DNA of 64,000 bases from Pseudoramibacter faecis. Lineage in GTDB: Bacteria > Bacillota > Clostridia > Eubacteriales > Eubacteriaceae. The stretch lies in assembly GCF_036289405.1 (NCBI RefSeq), contig NZ_JAYFFI010000001.1:434001-498000 (forward strand), in the 5' to 3' direction. The notes under the pieces are model-generated. The model saw only the letters and a list, made by a program, of their open reading frames with translations. It was not told where the DNA came from and did no database searches. Below, piece by piece: positions 33,192-42,332 of the stretch. The translations under genes and the position numbers were made by a program. Within the stretch, counting starts at the first letter, position 1. Every line of letters begins with the position of its first letter.

Positions 33192-33351
33192 GACAGCCCC
33201 CCGCCTGACGGCGACAGTCCCGGCGATGTTCTCGACGGCCCCAGCAATCACCACAGCAGGCAGATGACACTTCGGCGTCTTTTCCTTTCCGCGGTGGTCC
33301 CTTCGCCCTGCTGCGATCGCCCCGCATACTCTTAAAAAACGCGCCTCTATC
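33192..33351 (-). promoter_or_regulatory. Lysine riboswitch (L box)
   Basis: On the minus strand the conserved blocks GATAGAGGCGCG, AAGAGTA, GGAAAAGACGCCGAAGTG, GCTGGGGC and GACTGTC occur in the L-box order, closed by GATAG/CTGTC in P1. It senses lysine and stops transcription of asd-dapA-dapB-dapH-lysC-ACT. Confidence 0.95.
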
Positions 33352-33481
33352 TTTACATATTCGATTGATAATTTTTATTTTATCAGAAAGCCCCCGCCTT
33401 GAAAAGCCCCGGATGCAAATTTAAAGCAAAGTTTACAATTCTTTGACCCTGTATTTACATCATTTTCAAAATGCGGCCAAT

Positions 33482-33510
33482 AAAAAAACACAGCGATGTC
33501 CATCGCTGCG
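33482..33510 (-). terminator. Terminator of the DUF4352-like lipoprotein gene
   Basis: Stem CAGCGATG/CATCGCTG followed by seven T on the minus strand. Confidence 0.9.
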
Positions 33511-33527
33511 TTAAAATCGCCGATCTG

Positions 33528-34325
33528 CTACTGAACGTTCACGTCAAAACTGAAATGCAGTTCGTCGAAATTGGTGTTGTAGCCGCTGCACTGATAGGTA
33601 AAATTGGCCTTATTCACGTTTTTAAAGGTGATAATGCCTTCACTGGATGCGCCGGCCGCCAGATCAGAGCTCAGCTGGGGATAGTCGATGCTCGACATCG
33701 CCGGATCGTGCTGGGTGTTGTTCTGAATGATTTTGCCGTCCGAATCGGCATAGACCGACACCTCTGTGCTGTTGTTGTTTTTAACGCTCAGATACACACG
33801 CATTTCCGAATTCGTCCAATCTACTTTTTTCAAGGTCAAATCGATCCCGCCCTGAGAGACGGTTTTATTCACGTCGACGGTTTTCGTCGCGGGGATGGCG
33901 CTGGCGGCCGAAATCTTCTTGACGGTTGACGCCGTGACCTGCACCGCCTTCACATCGCCGCCAAAGGCATTTTCCCCGGTATATTTCCCGTCGATTTTTC
34001 CTTTGACCCGGATATAGTCACCTTCCTTCAGGTCTAAATCGGTGTCCTCCGCAACGATTACCGTGTTTTTGCTTGATTTTTCAATATCGTGCCACGCCTG
34101 GAACACCAGCTGATCGTCCTTCTTTTCAACATCGCCGAACACCGCCGCCGTGAAAGTGAAGCTTCTGCCCTTAAAATCGTCGGGCGAGCTGTATAATGCT
34201 TTAATTTCCGATTGCTTGATGGGCGACGTGTCCTTAGAGCCGCTGCCGCAGCCGGTCGCCCCCAGCGCCAACACCGCCGCCAAGCCGACGACGAGCCATT
34301 TTGTCCACTTTTTGCTTTGCATCAT
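33528..34325 (-). CDS. Lipoprotein with DUF4352-like domain
   Basis: A 265-residue lipoprotein with lipobox ALGATGC. The middle part (YSSPDDFKGRSFTFTAAVFG to IRVKGKIDG) resembles an OB-fold. The C-terminal 120 residues (VDVNKTVSQGGIDLTLKKVDW, RVYLSVKNNNSTEVSVYADS) resemble the immunoglobulin-like DUF4352. The function is unknown; probably extracellular binding. The start is ATG 34325 after GGAGGAG. Confidence 0.85.
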   Translation of the reverse strand: MMQSKKWTKWLVVGLAAVLALGATGCGSGSKDTSPIKQSEIKALYSSPDDFKGRSFTFTAAVFGDVEKKDDQLVFQAWHDIEKSSKNTVIVAEDTDLDLKEGDYIRVKGKIDGKYTGENAFGGDVKAVQVTASTVKKISAASAIPATKTVDVNKTVSQGGIDLTLKKVDWTNSEMRVYLSVKNNNSTEVSVYADSDGKIIQNNTQHDPAMSSIDYPQLSSDLAAGASSEGIITFKNVNKANFTYQCSGYNTNFDELHFSFDVNVQ

Positions 34326-34483
34326 TTTCTCTCTCCTCCGGATGTAAAAGATTAACGCCATCATATGTCCAAGGGTTTTTAAACTTTTTCTCTCGGTGCA
34401 TCTTTTTCTTTATTATACGGGGAAAATGTCGATTGGTGGTGTGCCGGCGGCACACAAATGCAAACAGCAATGCTGGTCCCAAA

Positions 34484-34517
34484 CAAAAAAAGCCGCGTTC
34501 ATCCAGAACACGGCTTT
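34484..34517 (-). terminator. Terminator of the C_GCAxxG_C_C gene unit
   Basis: Stem AGCCGTGTTC/GAACGCGGCT with seven T on the minus strand. Confidence 0.9.
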
Positions 34518-34538
34518 TGAATCATTGGTTATCTGATT

Positions 34539-34949
34539 TTAATCGAATACCTGCGGCGCATCCTCGGCATCGTTCAAAACAGCTGCCAGCGCCGTCACCC
34601 CGCAGCGCACACAATCGTCACAGCTGCACAGAGGCCGGCCGGCCGCGGTCCCTTTTAAATCTCGGCACACGCTGGCCCCGGTGTCGTCGACGAACTGCCT
34701 GAAGATTGCCCGCCGTGCCGTGCCGAGGCCTAAAAGCCCGGCCGCCATCTGGGCGCCGCAAAGCGCCCCGCAGGTGCCTTCCCCAGTGCCCATGCCCGAG
34801 CCGAAGGGCAGGCCGAGATCGTCCAGCACGGCTTCCGAAAGCGGGAGCCGATCGGCATAAGCCAGGAGCACCGCCTGGCAGCAATTATGCCCGCTGTGCT
34901 TGAGGGTCACAGCCCGTTCTGCCCGGATCCTTGTGTTTTCGCTCATCAT
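34539..34949 (-). CDS. C_GCAxxG_C_C family redox protein
   Basis: A 136-residue protein of the C_GCAxxG_C_C family. It has paired cysteines in HNCCQAVL, the core CGALCGAQMAAGLLGLG, and C-terminal CSCDDCVRC. Such proteins are predicted redox or metal carriers in anaerobes. Its start overlaps the stop of the DUF134/NifX gene (ATGA), so they are coupled. Confidence 0.9.
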   Translation of the reverse strand: MMSENTRIRAERAVTLKHSGHNCCQAVLLAYADRLPLSEAVLDDLGLPFGSGMGTGEGTCGALCGAQMAAGLLGLGTARRAIFRQFVDDTGASVCRDLKGTAAGRPLCSCDDCVRCGVTALAAVLNDAEDAPQVFD

Positions 34950-35704
34950 GCCTGCGTTTCCCGATGGGCCCCGGCGTGCCCACAATGGTGTTTCCCGTGG
35001 CGGTGATAGTCCTCGCCGTGGTGGTGCCCACAGGAATGGCTTTCCCCGTGATGATCGCAGTTGGCCTCGGTCTGATAGGCCAGGGTGCCGGCCAAAAGCG
35101 CCGCCACCGCCGCGTCGGCCTCTCCGGTCACGCCGGCATAAAGCGCGACGTCGGCATCCGCCAGCGCCATGCGCGCACCGCCGCCGATGCCGCCGCAAAT
35201 CAGCGCGTCCACATCGGCGTTCTTCAAAAAACCGCCCAGGGCGCCGTGCCCCTGGCCGTTCGTGTCCACCACGGCCGTTTCCGCCACCGCGCCGTCCCGG
35301 ATGTCGTAAATCTTGAACTGGCTGGTGTGGCCGAAATGCTGAAAAATCTGTCCGTCGTCATAAGTGACTGCAATGCGTTGTTCCATGTCTTCTCCTTTGC
35401 TGATCGGCGCTTCGGCCGACGTTAAAATATAATCGCCGCCGCCGATGATCAGCGGCCGCGCTTCCACCAAGGCGGTGGCCAGCTTCTTTCTGGCCGAACG
35501 GTAGATGGCCTGCACCGTCGTGCGCCCCGCGGCCATGGCCGCCGCACATTCCGCCTGACGCATCCCTTCGTAGTCGATGCGGCGCAGGGTTTCGTATTCC
35601 TCCACGCTTAGGGTCACCGCCGCGCCGCTCGCCGCCCGCCCGGGGCCGAAGCGTCTGCAGCAGGGCGTGCCGCCGATGCGTCTTTTCTTGCAGGGCCTTG
35701 CCAT
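34946..35704 (-). CDS. DUF134/NifX-like fusion with His-rich tail
   Basis: A 252-residue protein. Residues 1-95 are a DUF134 domain, a predicted HTH (RIGGTPCCRRFGP, EEYETLRRIDYEGMRQAECA). Residues 105-210 are a NifX/NifB-type cofactor-binding domain (IAVTYDDGQIFQHFGHTSQF). The last 35 residues are His/Gly/Cys-rich and likely bind metal. Many genomes encode these two domains as neighbours, here they are fused. It may sense iron or another metal cluster and control its own unit. Start after GGGAGG. Confidence 0.9.
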   Translation of the reverse strand: MARPCKKRRIGGTPCCRRFGPGRAASGAAVTLSVEEYETLRRIDYEGMRQAECAAAMAAGRTTVQAIYRSARKKLATALVEARPLIIGGGDYILTSAEAPISKGEDMEQRIAVTYDDGQIFQHFGHTSQFKIYDIRDGAVAETAVVDTNGQGHGALGGFLKNADVDALICGGIGGGARMALADADVALYAGVTGEADAAVAALLAGTLAYQTEANCDHHGESHSCGHHHGEDYHRHGKHHCGHAGAHRETQA

Positions 35705-35883
35705 TTGCCACCTCCCGCCTTTCTTTCGTTTGATGATAGCACAATTATCGGCATATGTCAATAACTGTTTTCGGGCTGCCGATCGCCTCCCGCCTGCGCC
35801 GGCAGACTCCGCGCAAAAAAATCAATTTTTTGAGCCGTTAAAGTTGCAAGACAAGCCCTGTCGGTTTTCCCAGCCATGGACAA

Positions 35884-37392
35884 TCAGGGCAGAAAGCCCG
35901 TGATCTGTTCCTTGATATAGAGGGCCATCGGCTCTCTGTAAAACAAAAGGATCATGATGTATCCAGCAAAAAACAGGCCGAAAGACAGGATTAGCGTCAT
36001 AAGATTTCCCATGATATTGCCGAAATGTACAATAAAAACAGGGCTAACCTTCAAGGCCCAAAAGGAAAAAATACAGCCGGCCAGCAACGCCAAGCCTATT
36101 TTCCCAAAATAAATTTGCCGATAAATAAATTTAATTTCCTGACGGAGTGAAACAAATTGTATTACTAAGACAATGATTTCTGCCAACAGTGTTCCAAATG
36201 CTGCGCCCGCCGATGCATACTTGGGAATAAGAAGCCAATTGACCAAAAAATCTATGCCTGCTCCGGCTATCTCCGACCACATAATGATCTTTTGCCGCCC
36301 CAGGGGCACCAATATTTGAATTCCCAAAATATTGGTTATCCCAATAAGCATCACTGTTGGCATAATAATTTGCATGGGCTTAATCGCGCCGGCAAAAGCA
36401 CTGCTCGATAATAAATAAATGCTTGGTTTTGCAAAAAGAATAAAATAAAGACTTATTGGAGAGGCGAAAACCACAACGAAATTTATCGCCTTTTTACTAA
36501 CTCGACGAAAGTCTTCCAACATTTGATTTTCAACGTAATAAGATGCCCGAGGCAATAAAACGGCACCTAAAGAGGTTACTATTCCAACCAAAATTGTTTT
36601 GACCCTTACAGCTGTATTATAGTAACCAACGTCAATATTAGTTGTCAACCATTTAAGCATTATCGTATCTAAATTTGTATAAATAATCGTCGCGCACGAC
36701 ATGGCAAAAAAGATACCGATCGCTCTAAAATGTCTTTTGAATTGATACCCTCCAACATATTTCATCAATATGAATTTCCGTGCATTCATAAAATTCAAAA
36801 TATTTGAAGCCGACGAAGCAAAAATAGAAATACCTCCATAAATAATATAATCTCCTGGTTGATGAATGAAAGCAAACATCATGATTAAGGCAAAAAATTT
36901 AAAAAGAATTGATCTCTTTGTGATGTAGGCATATTGCTCCAATCCTTGATACATCCAGTCGATGCCAAGCGCGTTAAATAAAATGGCTGAACTCATAACA
37001 ATATAGAGCATTCGATCGTCTTGTAGCTGCGGCACCAAAACCAACAATCCAAAAAACAAAATATATACTAGCCCACTCATCAGCAGATTGATAATAAAAA
37101 GTTCTTGAACAACTCGCGTTAATTTCAATTTGTCATCGCGAACTTGCGCACAAGCTCGAATGCCATAGGTAGGGATTCCCAATTGAGCAATCAAATTAAA
37201 ATACACCACTAAGGAAGTGGCGTAACTAACTCTACCGATCGCAGCCGGTAATAATATTCGAGAAATATATGGGAAAGTAATCATTGGGAAAATAAAAGAC
37301 GAAAGCGTCAAAAGACTATTCATCAAAAAATTTCTTTTTATAGATACCTTACCAAGGTTTAAATCATATTTTTTGTTTTTTATTTTCTTCAT
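35884..37392 (-). CDS. Polysaccharide flippase (Wzx-type)
   Basis: A 502-residue membrane protein with 12-14 helices. The N-terminal SIKRNFLMNSLLTLSSFIFP and TFPYISRILLP are characteristic of the Wzx/MOP oligosaccharide flippases. It would move lipid-linked glycan across the membrane. No glycosyltransferases accompany it. Codon use is strongly AT-biased compared with neighbours, which suggests transfer. It starts at the base next to the stop of the upstream ABC remnant. Confidence 0.92.
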   Translation of the reverse strand: MKKIKNKKYDLNLGKVSIKRNFLMNSLLTLSSFIFPMITFPYISRILLPAAIGRVSYATSLVVYFNLIAQLGIPTYGIRACAQVRDDKLKLTRVVQELFIINLLMSGLVYILFFGLLVLVPQLQDDRMLYIVMSSAILFNALGIDWMYQGLEQYAYITKRSILFKFFALIMMFAFIHQPGDYIIYGGISIFASSASNILNFMNARKFILMKYVGGYQFKRHFRAIGIFFAMSCATIIYTNLDTIMLKWLTTNIDVGYYNTAVRVKTILVGIVTSLGAVLLPRASYYVENQMLEDFRRVSKKAINFVVVFASPISLYFILFAKPSIYLLSSSAFAGAIKPMQIIMPTVMLIGITNILGIQILVPLGRQKIIMWSEIAGAGIDFLVNWLLIPKYASAGAAFGTLLAEIIVLVIQFVSLRQEIKFIYRQIYFGKIGLALLAGCIFSFWALKVSPVFIVHFGNIMGNLMTLILSFGLFFAGYIMILLFYREPMALYIKEQITGFLP

Positions 37393-37836
37393 TTATTTCA
37401 TTTCCAATTTCTTGACAGCACCATTTGTAGAGACTCTTAGCACTTTATTGGCTAGTTGTACAAATTCTTCATTATGTGTGACTATTATTACTGTTTTCTC
37501 CTTCATTTCCTTGCTAATTATATTTTTTAACTTTTCTACTTGAAATCGAATGGCAAATACAGAAAAGAATTCCTGTCCGAACAATCTGGGCCATATATGC
37601 AATGATAAAAACCGTCTTGGGATAAATATCGATTTTTTTAGTGAAAAGATAGGTGGCAAGAATATCGTTGTTAATCTAAGTTGTTTGCTTACCATAAAAT
37701 TATTTTGCGTTTTTGTCAGTATCCAGATACCGACAAGCAATTTTATTATCAATGCAATCAAAAACGCATACGTCAATGCCTTAATACAAGTCCCTATTGC
37801 TTCATATCGGATAACATTTCCTCTGCGTTTTTTCAT
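37393..37836 (-). pseudogene. Remnant of a peptide-exporter-like ABC transporter
   Basis: From ATG 37836 (after AAAGGGG) the reading gives a basic start and one hydrophobic helix (YAFLIALIIKLLVGIWIL), then about 60 residues without recognisable pattern, then VEKLKNIISKEMKEKTVIIV followed by THNEEF, the end of an ABC ATPase with the switch His. The Walker A, signature and Walker B are missing. This is best explained by a large internal deletion and frame loss in an ABC exporter gene. AT-rich like the flippase. Confidence 0.65.
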
Positions 37837-38027
37837 AACGAATCCCCTTTTTGTTAAGGGTAACATATATTTTAACGATTATCATTGTTATTTTATCGGA
37901 AAACGATAATTTTTCATAGATTTGATTTATCTATCATTGATTATCATCTATCAAACACACGAAGCGAGCGCATTTACCCTTGTGTGTCACGCAGATGATG
38001 ATAAGATGCGCTGCCCGATAGGCACAT
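37837..38027. other. AT-rich gap without recognised gene
   Basis: Holds several imperfect repeats of ATTATCATT/CGATAAT type around 37875-37950, but no supported gene. The stretch 38047-38207 also contains only short ORFs of up to 27 codons. Confidence 0.5.
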
Positions 38028-38046
38028 AAAAAAAGCCCTTAGGGCT
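38028..38046 (-). terminator. Intrinsic terminator in the AT-rich gap
   Basis: Self-complementary GCCCTAAGGGC followed by seven T on the minus strand. The gene it ends is not evident. Confidence 0.7.
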
Positions 38047-38207
38047 CACTTTGTTAAGGATTATGCTTTGATTTGAACCATGATCCTGATTTTTTATTGA
38101 ACACGGAAGTTAAAAACAAATTATTTAAAAAGGGTGTAAACAATGATAAAAATTATCTTTTTAAAATAATTTATATTTATGGCCATCAAATGCGTAATCT
38201 GCATAAA

Positions 38208-38241
38208 TAAAAAACCCGCAAAGCCTTACACAATGCGGGTT
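38208..38241 (-). terminator. Terminator of the tRNA gene
   Basis: Stem AAACCCGCA/TGCGGGTTT with six T on the minus strand, 16 bases after the tRNA. Confidence 0.88.
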
Positions 38242-38256
38242 TCAAATTTCAGAAAT

Positions 38257-38330
38257 TGGAGCGGGTAAAGAGAATCGAACTCTCGCGACTGGCTTGGGAA
38301 GCCAGGGCTCTACCACTGAGCTATACCCGC
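38257..38330 (-). tRNA. tRNA-Gly (anticodon CCC)
   Basis: 74 bases including an encoded CCA end. The acceptor stem is GCGGGTA/TACCCGC, the D arm GCTCAGTGGTAGAGC, the anticodon arm CTGGC-TTCCCAA-GCCAG, and the T loop TTCGATT. The anticodon CCC reads GGG. Confidence 0.97.
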
Positions 38331-38343
38331 TTGAACACGAACG

Positions 38344-38372
38344 ATTATAGCAAATAAGCGAACGGGCATCAA
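38344..38372 (-). promoter_or_regulatory. Promoter of tRNA-Gly
   Basis: TTGATG, 17-base spacer, TATAAT on the minus strand, ending 13 bases before the tRNA. Confidence 0.8.
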
Positions 38373-38433
38373 GCAGAATTTAAATTTTTTTCGTCGGAGT
38401 CCCGCGGCCGCGGCATACGGATCTGCGGCGCAT

Positions 38434-38462
38434 TAAAAAACGGCAGCCAAACTGCCGTTTTG
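38434..38462 (-). terminator. Terminator of dnaJ
   Basis: Stem AAACGGCAG/CTGCCGTTT with T run on the minus strand. Confidence 0.9.
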
Positions 38463-38492
38463 AATGCTTTCGCGCCCTGCCGCTCGCCCGGC

Positions 38493-39650
38493 TTATTGAA
38501 ACGCCTCTTTCACTTTATTCCAAAAGCTGCTGCCCCGCTGTTTGTTTTTGCTCTCCAGCGAATCGTCGAACTTCTTGAGCAGTTCGCGCTGATGCTTGTT
38601 GAGCTTCTGGGGAGTTTCGACCTTGACGGTCACGTATTGATCGCCCTTGCCGTAGCCGTTGACATTGGGCACACCCATGCCCCGCATGCGGAAAATCTTG
38701 CCCGTCTGGGTGCCTTCGGGAATCTTGATCTTCTTAGTTGTCCCGTCCACCAATGGCACGTCCACATTGCCTCCGAGGGCCGCCTGGCTGAAGGTGATGG
38801 GCATATCCAGATAAATATCGTCGCCCTCCCGGCTGAAGATCGGATCCGCCGCAATGCTCATATACACCAGGATATCGCCCTTGCCGCCCCCGTTCGCCCC
38901 GGCGTGCCCCTGGCCGCGCAGCGGCAGCACGGAGTCGTTGTTGACCCCGGCCGGAATCTTGATCTCGATGGTGCGTTCCCTTTCTTTCAGGCCGCTGCCG
39001 TGACAATAATCGCAGGGCTCTTCGATGACCTTGCCCTCGCCGTGGCACTTGTCGCACACGGTGGTTTGGGCCATCATGCCAAAGGCCGTCTGACGCCGCA
39101 TCGTCACCTGGCCGGTGCCGCCGCAGCGGTCGCAGGTCTTCACGCCGGAACCGTCCTTCGCGCCGGTGCCGTGGCAGTGAGTGCAGGCTTCCCGCCGCTT
39201 GATCTTGATCTTTTTGGTGGTGCCGAACACCGCTTCCTTAAAGCTCAAGTGCAGATTGATGCGCATATCGGCGCCTCGGCTCGGCCCGCGCCGAGCCGAG
39301 CCCGTGCCGCTGCTGCCAAAACCGCCGAAACCGCCGAAGCCCCCGCCGAAAATATCGGAGAAAATGTCCTCGAAGCCGCCGAACCCGGCGCCGCCGCTAA
39401 AGTCGCCAAAGCCCTGACCGTCCACGCCGGCGTGGCCGAACTGATCATAGTTGCGGCGCTTTTCGTCGTCGCTGAGCACTTCGTAGGCTTCGTTGGCTTC
39501 CTTGAATTTATTTTCTGCTTCTTTATCGCCCTGATTGCGGTCCGGGTGATATTTTAAGGCCAGCTTGCGGTAGGCCTTTTTAATGTCGTCTGCGCTGGCG
39601 TTTTTATCCACGCCCAGCACTTCATAATAATCGCGTTTTTCTTCACTCAT
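38493..39650 (-). CDS. dnaJ: Chaperone DnaJ
   Basis: A 385-residue type I Hsp40. The J domain (residues 5-70) has HPDRN, a Gly/Phe-rich linker covers 75-130, and four zinc-finger motifs follow (CTHCHGTG, CDRCGGTG, CDKCHGEG, CDYCHGSG). It delivers clients to DnaK and stimulates its ATPase. Last gene of the hrcA-grpE-dnaK-dnaJ cluster. Confidence 0.98.
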   Translation of the reverse strand: MSEEKRDYYEVLGVDKNASADDIKKAYRKLALKYHPDRNQGDKEAENKFKEANEAYEVLSDDEKRRNYDQFGHAGVDGQGFGDFSGGAGFGGFEDIFSDIFGGGFGGFGGFGSSGTGSARRGPSRGADMRINLHLSFKEAVFGTTKKIKIKRREACTHCHGTGAKDGSGVKTCDRCGGTGQVTMRRQTAFGMMAQTTVCDKCHGEGKVIEEPCDYCHGSGLKERERTIEIKIPAGVNNDSVLPLRGQGHAGANGGGKGDILVYMSIAADPIFSREGDDIYLDMPITFSQAALGGNVDVPLVDGTTKKIKIPEGTQTGKIFRMRGMGVPNVNGYGKGDQYVTVKVETPQKLNKHQRELLKKFDDSLESKNKQRGSSFWNKVKEAFQ

Positions 39651-39741
39651 CGCGTTTTCACCTCACGTCGTTTGTTGCCGCCCCATTTTATGCCATCCGG
39701 CCGCGTCTGTAAAGCCGGCATTTTTAAATCGCCTTTGTTCA

Positions 39742-39778
39742 AGAAGGGCAGCCCTTTAAAAAGCTGCCCTTCTCTTTC
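39742..39778 (-). terminator. Hairpin between dnaK and dnaJ
   Basis: Stem AGAAGGGCAGC/GCTGCCCTTCT with only a short T stretch. Probably a partial terminator that lowers dnaJ expression. Confidence 0.6.
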
Positions 39779-39819
39779 TGCTCTGCGGCAGATCTTTTGT
39801 TGTCGTTAATGCCGTGCGG

Positions 39820-41661
39820 TTAGTCCGTGACGTCTTCATAGGTGGCGTCTTCCACGTCGTCGTCACCGCCGCCTTGTGTCTGACCTTCGCCCTGGGGCGC
39901 TTCCTGGCCGGCCTGCTGCTGCGCCTGCGCATCGGCATACATCTTCTGCGCAATCGGATAAAGGGATTCATTCAGCGCGTCGGTCGCGGTCTTGATGGCT
40001 TCGAGGTCGTCGCCCTGGGCCTTTTCCCGCAGCTCGGCAATCGCCGCTTCGACCTTCGCCTTTTCGTCGGCCGTGGCCTTGTCGCCGATGTCTTTTAAGG
40101 ACTGTTCGGCCTGATAGGCGGCGGAGTCGGCGTTGTTGCGCGCCTCGATGAGTTCCTTTTCCTTCTTGTCTTCGGCCGCGTGCTGTTCCGCTTCCTTCAC
40201 GGCCTTGTCGATATCGGCCTCGCTCATGTTGGAGGTGGACTTGATGACGATGTTCTGCGCCTTGCCGGTGCCCAAATCCTTGGCCGACACGTTGACAATG
40301 CCGTTGGCGTCGATGTCGAAGGTCACCTCGATCTGCGGCACCCCGCGGCGCGCCGCCGGAATGCCCGTCAGCTGGAAGCGGCCCAGCGTTTTGTTGTCTC
40401 TGGCCATTTCCCGTTCGCCCTGGAGCACGTGGATGTCGACCGCCGTCTGATTGTCCGCCGCGGTGGAAAACACCTGGGATTTTTTCGTCGGGATCGTGGT
40501 GTTGCGTTCGATGAGTTTGGTGCTCACGCCGCCGAGGGTTTCAATCCCCAGAGACAGCGGGGTCACATCGAGGAGCAGCACGTCGTTGACTTCGCCGGCG
40601 AGCACCCCGGCCTGAATGGCTGCCCCGACGGCAACGCATTCGTCCGGGTTGACGGATTTGTCCGCATCCTTGCCGGTGATGCCCTTCACTGCGGCCTGCA
40701 CCGCCGGAATCCGCGAAGAGCCGCCGACGAGAATCACCCGGCCCAGATCGGCGCCGGAGATCTCGGCGTCGGCCAGCGCTTGATTGACCGGCCCGCGGGT
40801 GGCGTCCACCAGATCGGCCGTCAGTTCGTCAAACTTGGCCCGGGACAGATCCATCTGCAGATGCTTCGGCCCTTCCGCCGTCGCGGTGATAAAGGGCAGG
40901 TTGATTTCGGTCTTCAGCGTGGAGGACAGTTCAATTTTGGCCTTTTCCGCCGCTTCCTTCAAACGCTGGAGCGCCATCTTGTCGGCCTTCAGGTTGACGC
41001 CGTTTTCCTTCTTGAATTCGTCGGCCAGCCAGTCGATAACCTTGTTATCAAAATCGTCGCCGCCGAGGTGGTTGTTCCCAGAGGTCGCCATAACTTCAAA
41101 CACGCCGTCGCCCAGTTCGAGGATGGAGACGTCAAAGGTGCCGCCGCCCAGGTCGAAGACCATGATCTTCTGGGACGCGTCCTTTTCAAGTCCATAGGCC
41201 AGCGATGCGGCCGTCGGCTCGTTGATGATGCGTTCCACCTCGAGACCGGCGATCTTGCCGGCATCCTTGGTGGCCTGGCGCTGGGCGTCGTTAAAGTAGG
41301 CCGGCACGGTGATCACGGCCTTTTTCACTTCCTCACCCAGGTAGGCTTCGGCGTCAGCCTTCAGCTTTTGCAGAATGATCGCGGAGATCTCCTGCGGGGT
41401 GTATTCCTTGCCTTCGACGGTGACTTTGTAATCCGAGCCCATGTGGCGCTTGATGGACGAGATGGTGCCGTCCGGATTGGAGATGGCGCCGCGCTTGGCC
41501 ACCTGCCCCACCAGGCGTTCGCCGTCTTTGATCTGCACGACCGACGGGGTGGTTCTGGCGCCTTCCGCATTCGGAATAACGACGGGATCGCCGCCTTCAA
41601 GCACAGCTACACAAGAATTGGTTGTTCCTAAATCGATGCCGATAATTTTTTCTTTACTCAT
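39820..41661 (-). CDS. dnaK: Chaperone DnaK (Hsp70)
   Basis: A 613-residue Hsp70. IGIDLGTTNSCVAV is the first phosphate loop, VFDLGGGTFDVSIL the second, and LLDVTPLSLGIETLGG begins the substrate domain. The Gln/Gly-rich tail ends EDATYEDVTD. It folds and protects proteins together with DnaJ and GrpE. Confidence 0.99.
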   Translation of the reverse strand: MSKEKIIGIDLGTTNSCVAVLEGGDPVVIPNAEGARTTPSVVQIKDGERLVGQVAKRGAISNPDGTISSIKRHMGSDYKVTVEGKEYTPQEISAIILQKLKADAEAYLGEEVKKAVITVPAYFNDAQRQATKDAGKIAGLEVERIINEPTAASLAYGLEKDASQKIMVFDLGGGTFDVSILELGDGVFEVMATSGNNHLGGDDFDNKVIDWLADEFKKENGVNLKADKMALQRLKEAAEKAKIELSSTLKTEINLPFITATAEGPKHLQMDLSRAKFDELTADLVDATRGPVNQALADAEISGADLGRVILVGGSSRIPAVQAAVKGITGKDADKSVNPDECVAVGAAIQAGVLAGEVNDVLLLDVTPLSLGIETLGGVSTKLIERNTTIPTKKSQVFSTAADNQTAVDIHVLQGEREMARDNKTLGRFQLTGIPAARRGVPQIEVTFDIDANGIVNVSAKDLGTGKAQNIVIKSTSNMSEADIDKAVKEAEQHAAEDKKEKELIEARNNADSAAYQAEQSLKDIGDKATADEKAKVEAAIAELREKAQGDDLEAIKTATDALNESLYPIAQKMYADAQAQQQAGQEAPQGEGQTQGGGDDDVEDATYEDVTD

Positions 41662-41735
41662 TTTATTGCCTCCTGAAATTGTTCAAATGGATATTTTTTA
41701 TCATTAATCGCGCTGAAAAGCGCCGGATTTTTTGC

Positions 41736-42290
41736 TTACTTCTGGTTGATTTGCACCATCGCGGCGCGCACCACCCGGTCTTTGTAGGTATAGCCCTTCT
41801 GAAAGACACTCAACACCACCTGATCGTCCGCTTCGGGATCACTCCCCACCGCCACGCCGTGGTGAAAATTCGGGTCGAAGGGCTGGCCTTCGGCTTCGAT
41901 TTCCTCGAGGCCTTCCTCTTTGAGCACGCCCATCAGCTCGTCAAAGACCATCCGGACTCCTTCGGCCACCTGGCTCTCCTCGTCCGATTCGGCCGCCGCC
42001 TGAGCCCGTTCCAGATTGTCGACCACTGGGAGGAGCTTCTTGAGCAGTCCCTCGGTGGTGTAGGCCGCGATGTCGGCCTTTTCCCGGCTCGTGCGTTTTT
42101 TGTAATTGTCGAAATCCGCCCGCAGCCGCATCAGCTGATCTTTGTAATTCTCTTCCTGAGCTGCGTCTGCCTTGGGGGATTCCTGCGATGCTTCCGGCGT
42201 TTCGGCCTGGGCCGTCTGCTCGGTGTCAGCCGTCGATTCCGGCGTTGTCGGTTCGGCTTCCTGTGTTAATGGTTCTTTTTCTTCTGCCAT
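41736..42290 (-). CDS. grpE: Nucleotide exchange factor GrpE
   Basis: A 184-residue protein: acidic disordered first 45 residues, a coiled coil from about 47 to 100 (RLRADFDNYKKRTSREK), and the beta domain with PFDPNFHHGVA and VFQKGYTYKDRVVRAAMV. It releases ADP from DnaK. Confidence 0.97.
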   Translation of the reverse strand: MAEEKEPLTQEAEPTTPESTADTEQTAQAETPEASQESPKADAAQEENYKDQLMRLRADFDNYKKRTSREKADIAAYTTEGLLKKLLPVVDNLERAQAAAESDEESQVAEGVRMVFDELMGVLKEEGLEEIEAEGQPFDPNFHHGVAVGSDPEADDQVVLSVFQKGYTYKDRVVRAAMVQINQK

Positions 42291-42332
42291 GATTCCTGCC
42301 TTTGTGTGTTTGCGCCGCGGTCATCGCCGCGG

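Noticed and set aside
37875..37950. ATTATC-rich inverted repeats as an origin or att site
   Set aside because: The repeats are short, AT-rich and imperfect, with no replication or recombination gene nearby.
39181..39417. Pro-rich ORF opposite the Gly/Phe region of dnaJ
   Set aside because: Simple reverse complement of the low-complexity Gly-rich linker.
40180..41631. 483-codon plus-strand ORF opposite dnaK
   Set aside because: Antisense of a universally conserved gene.
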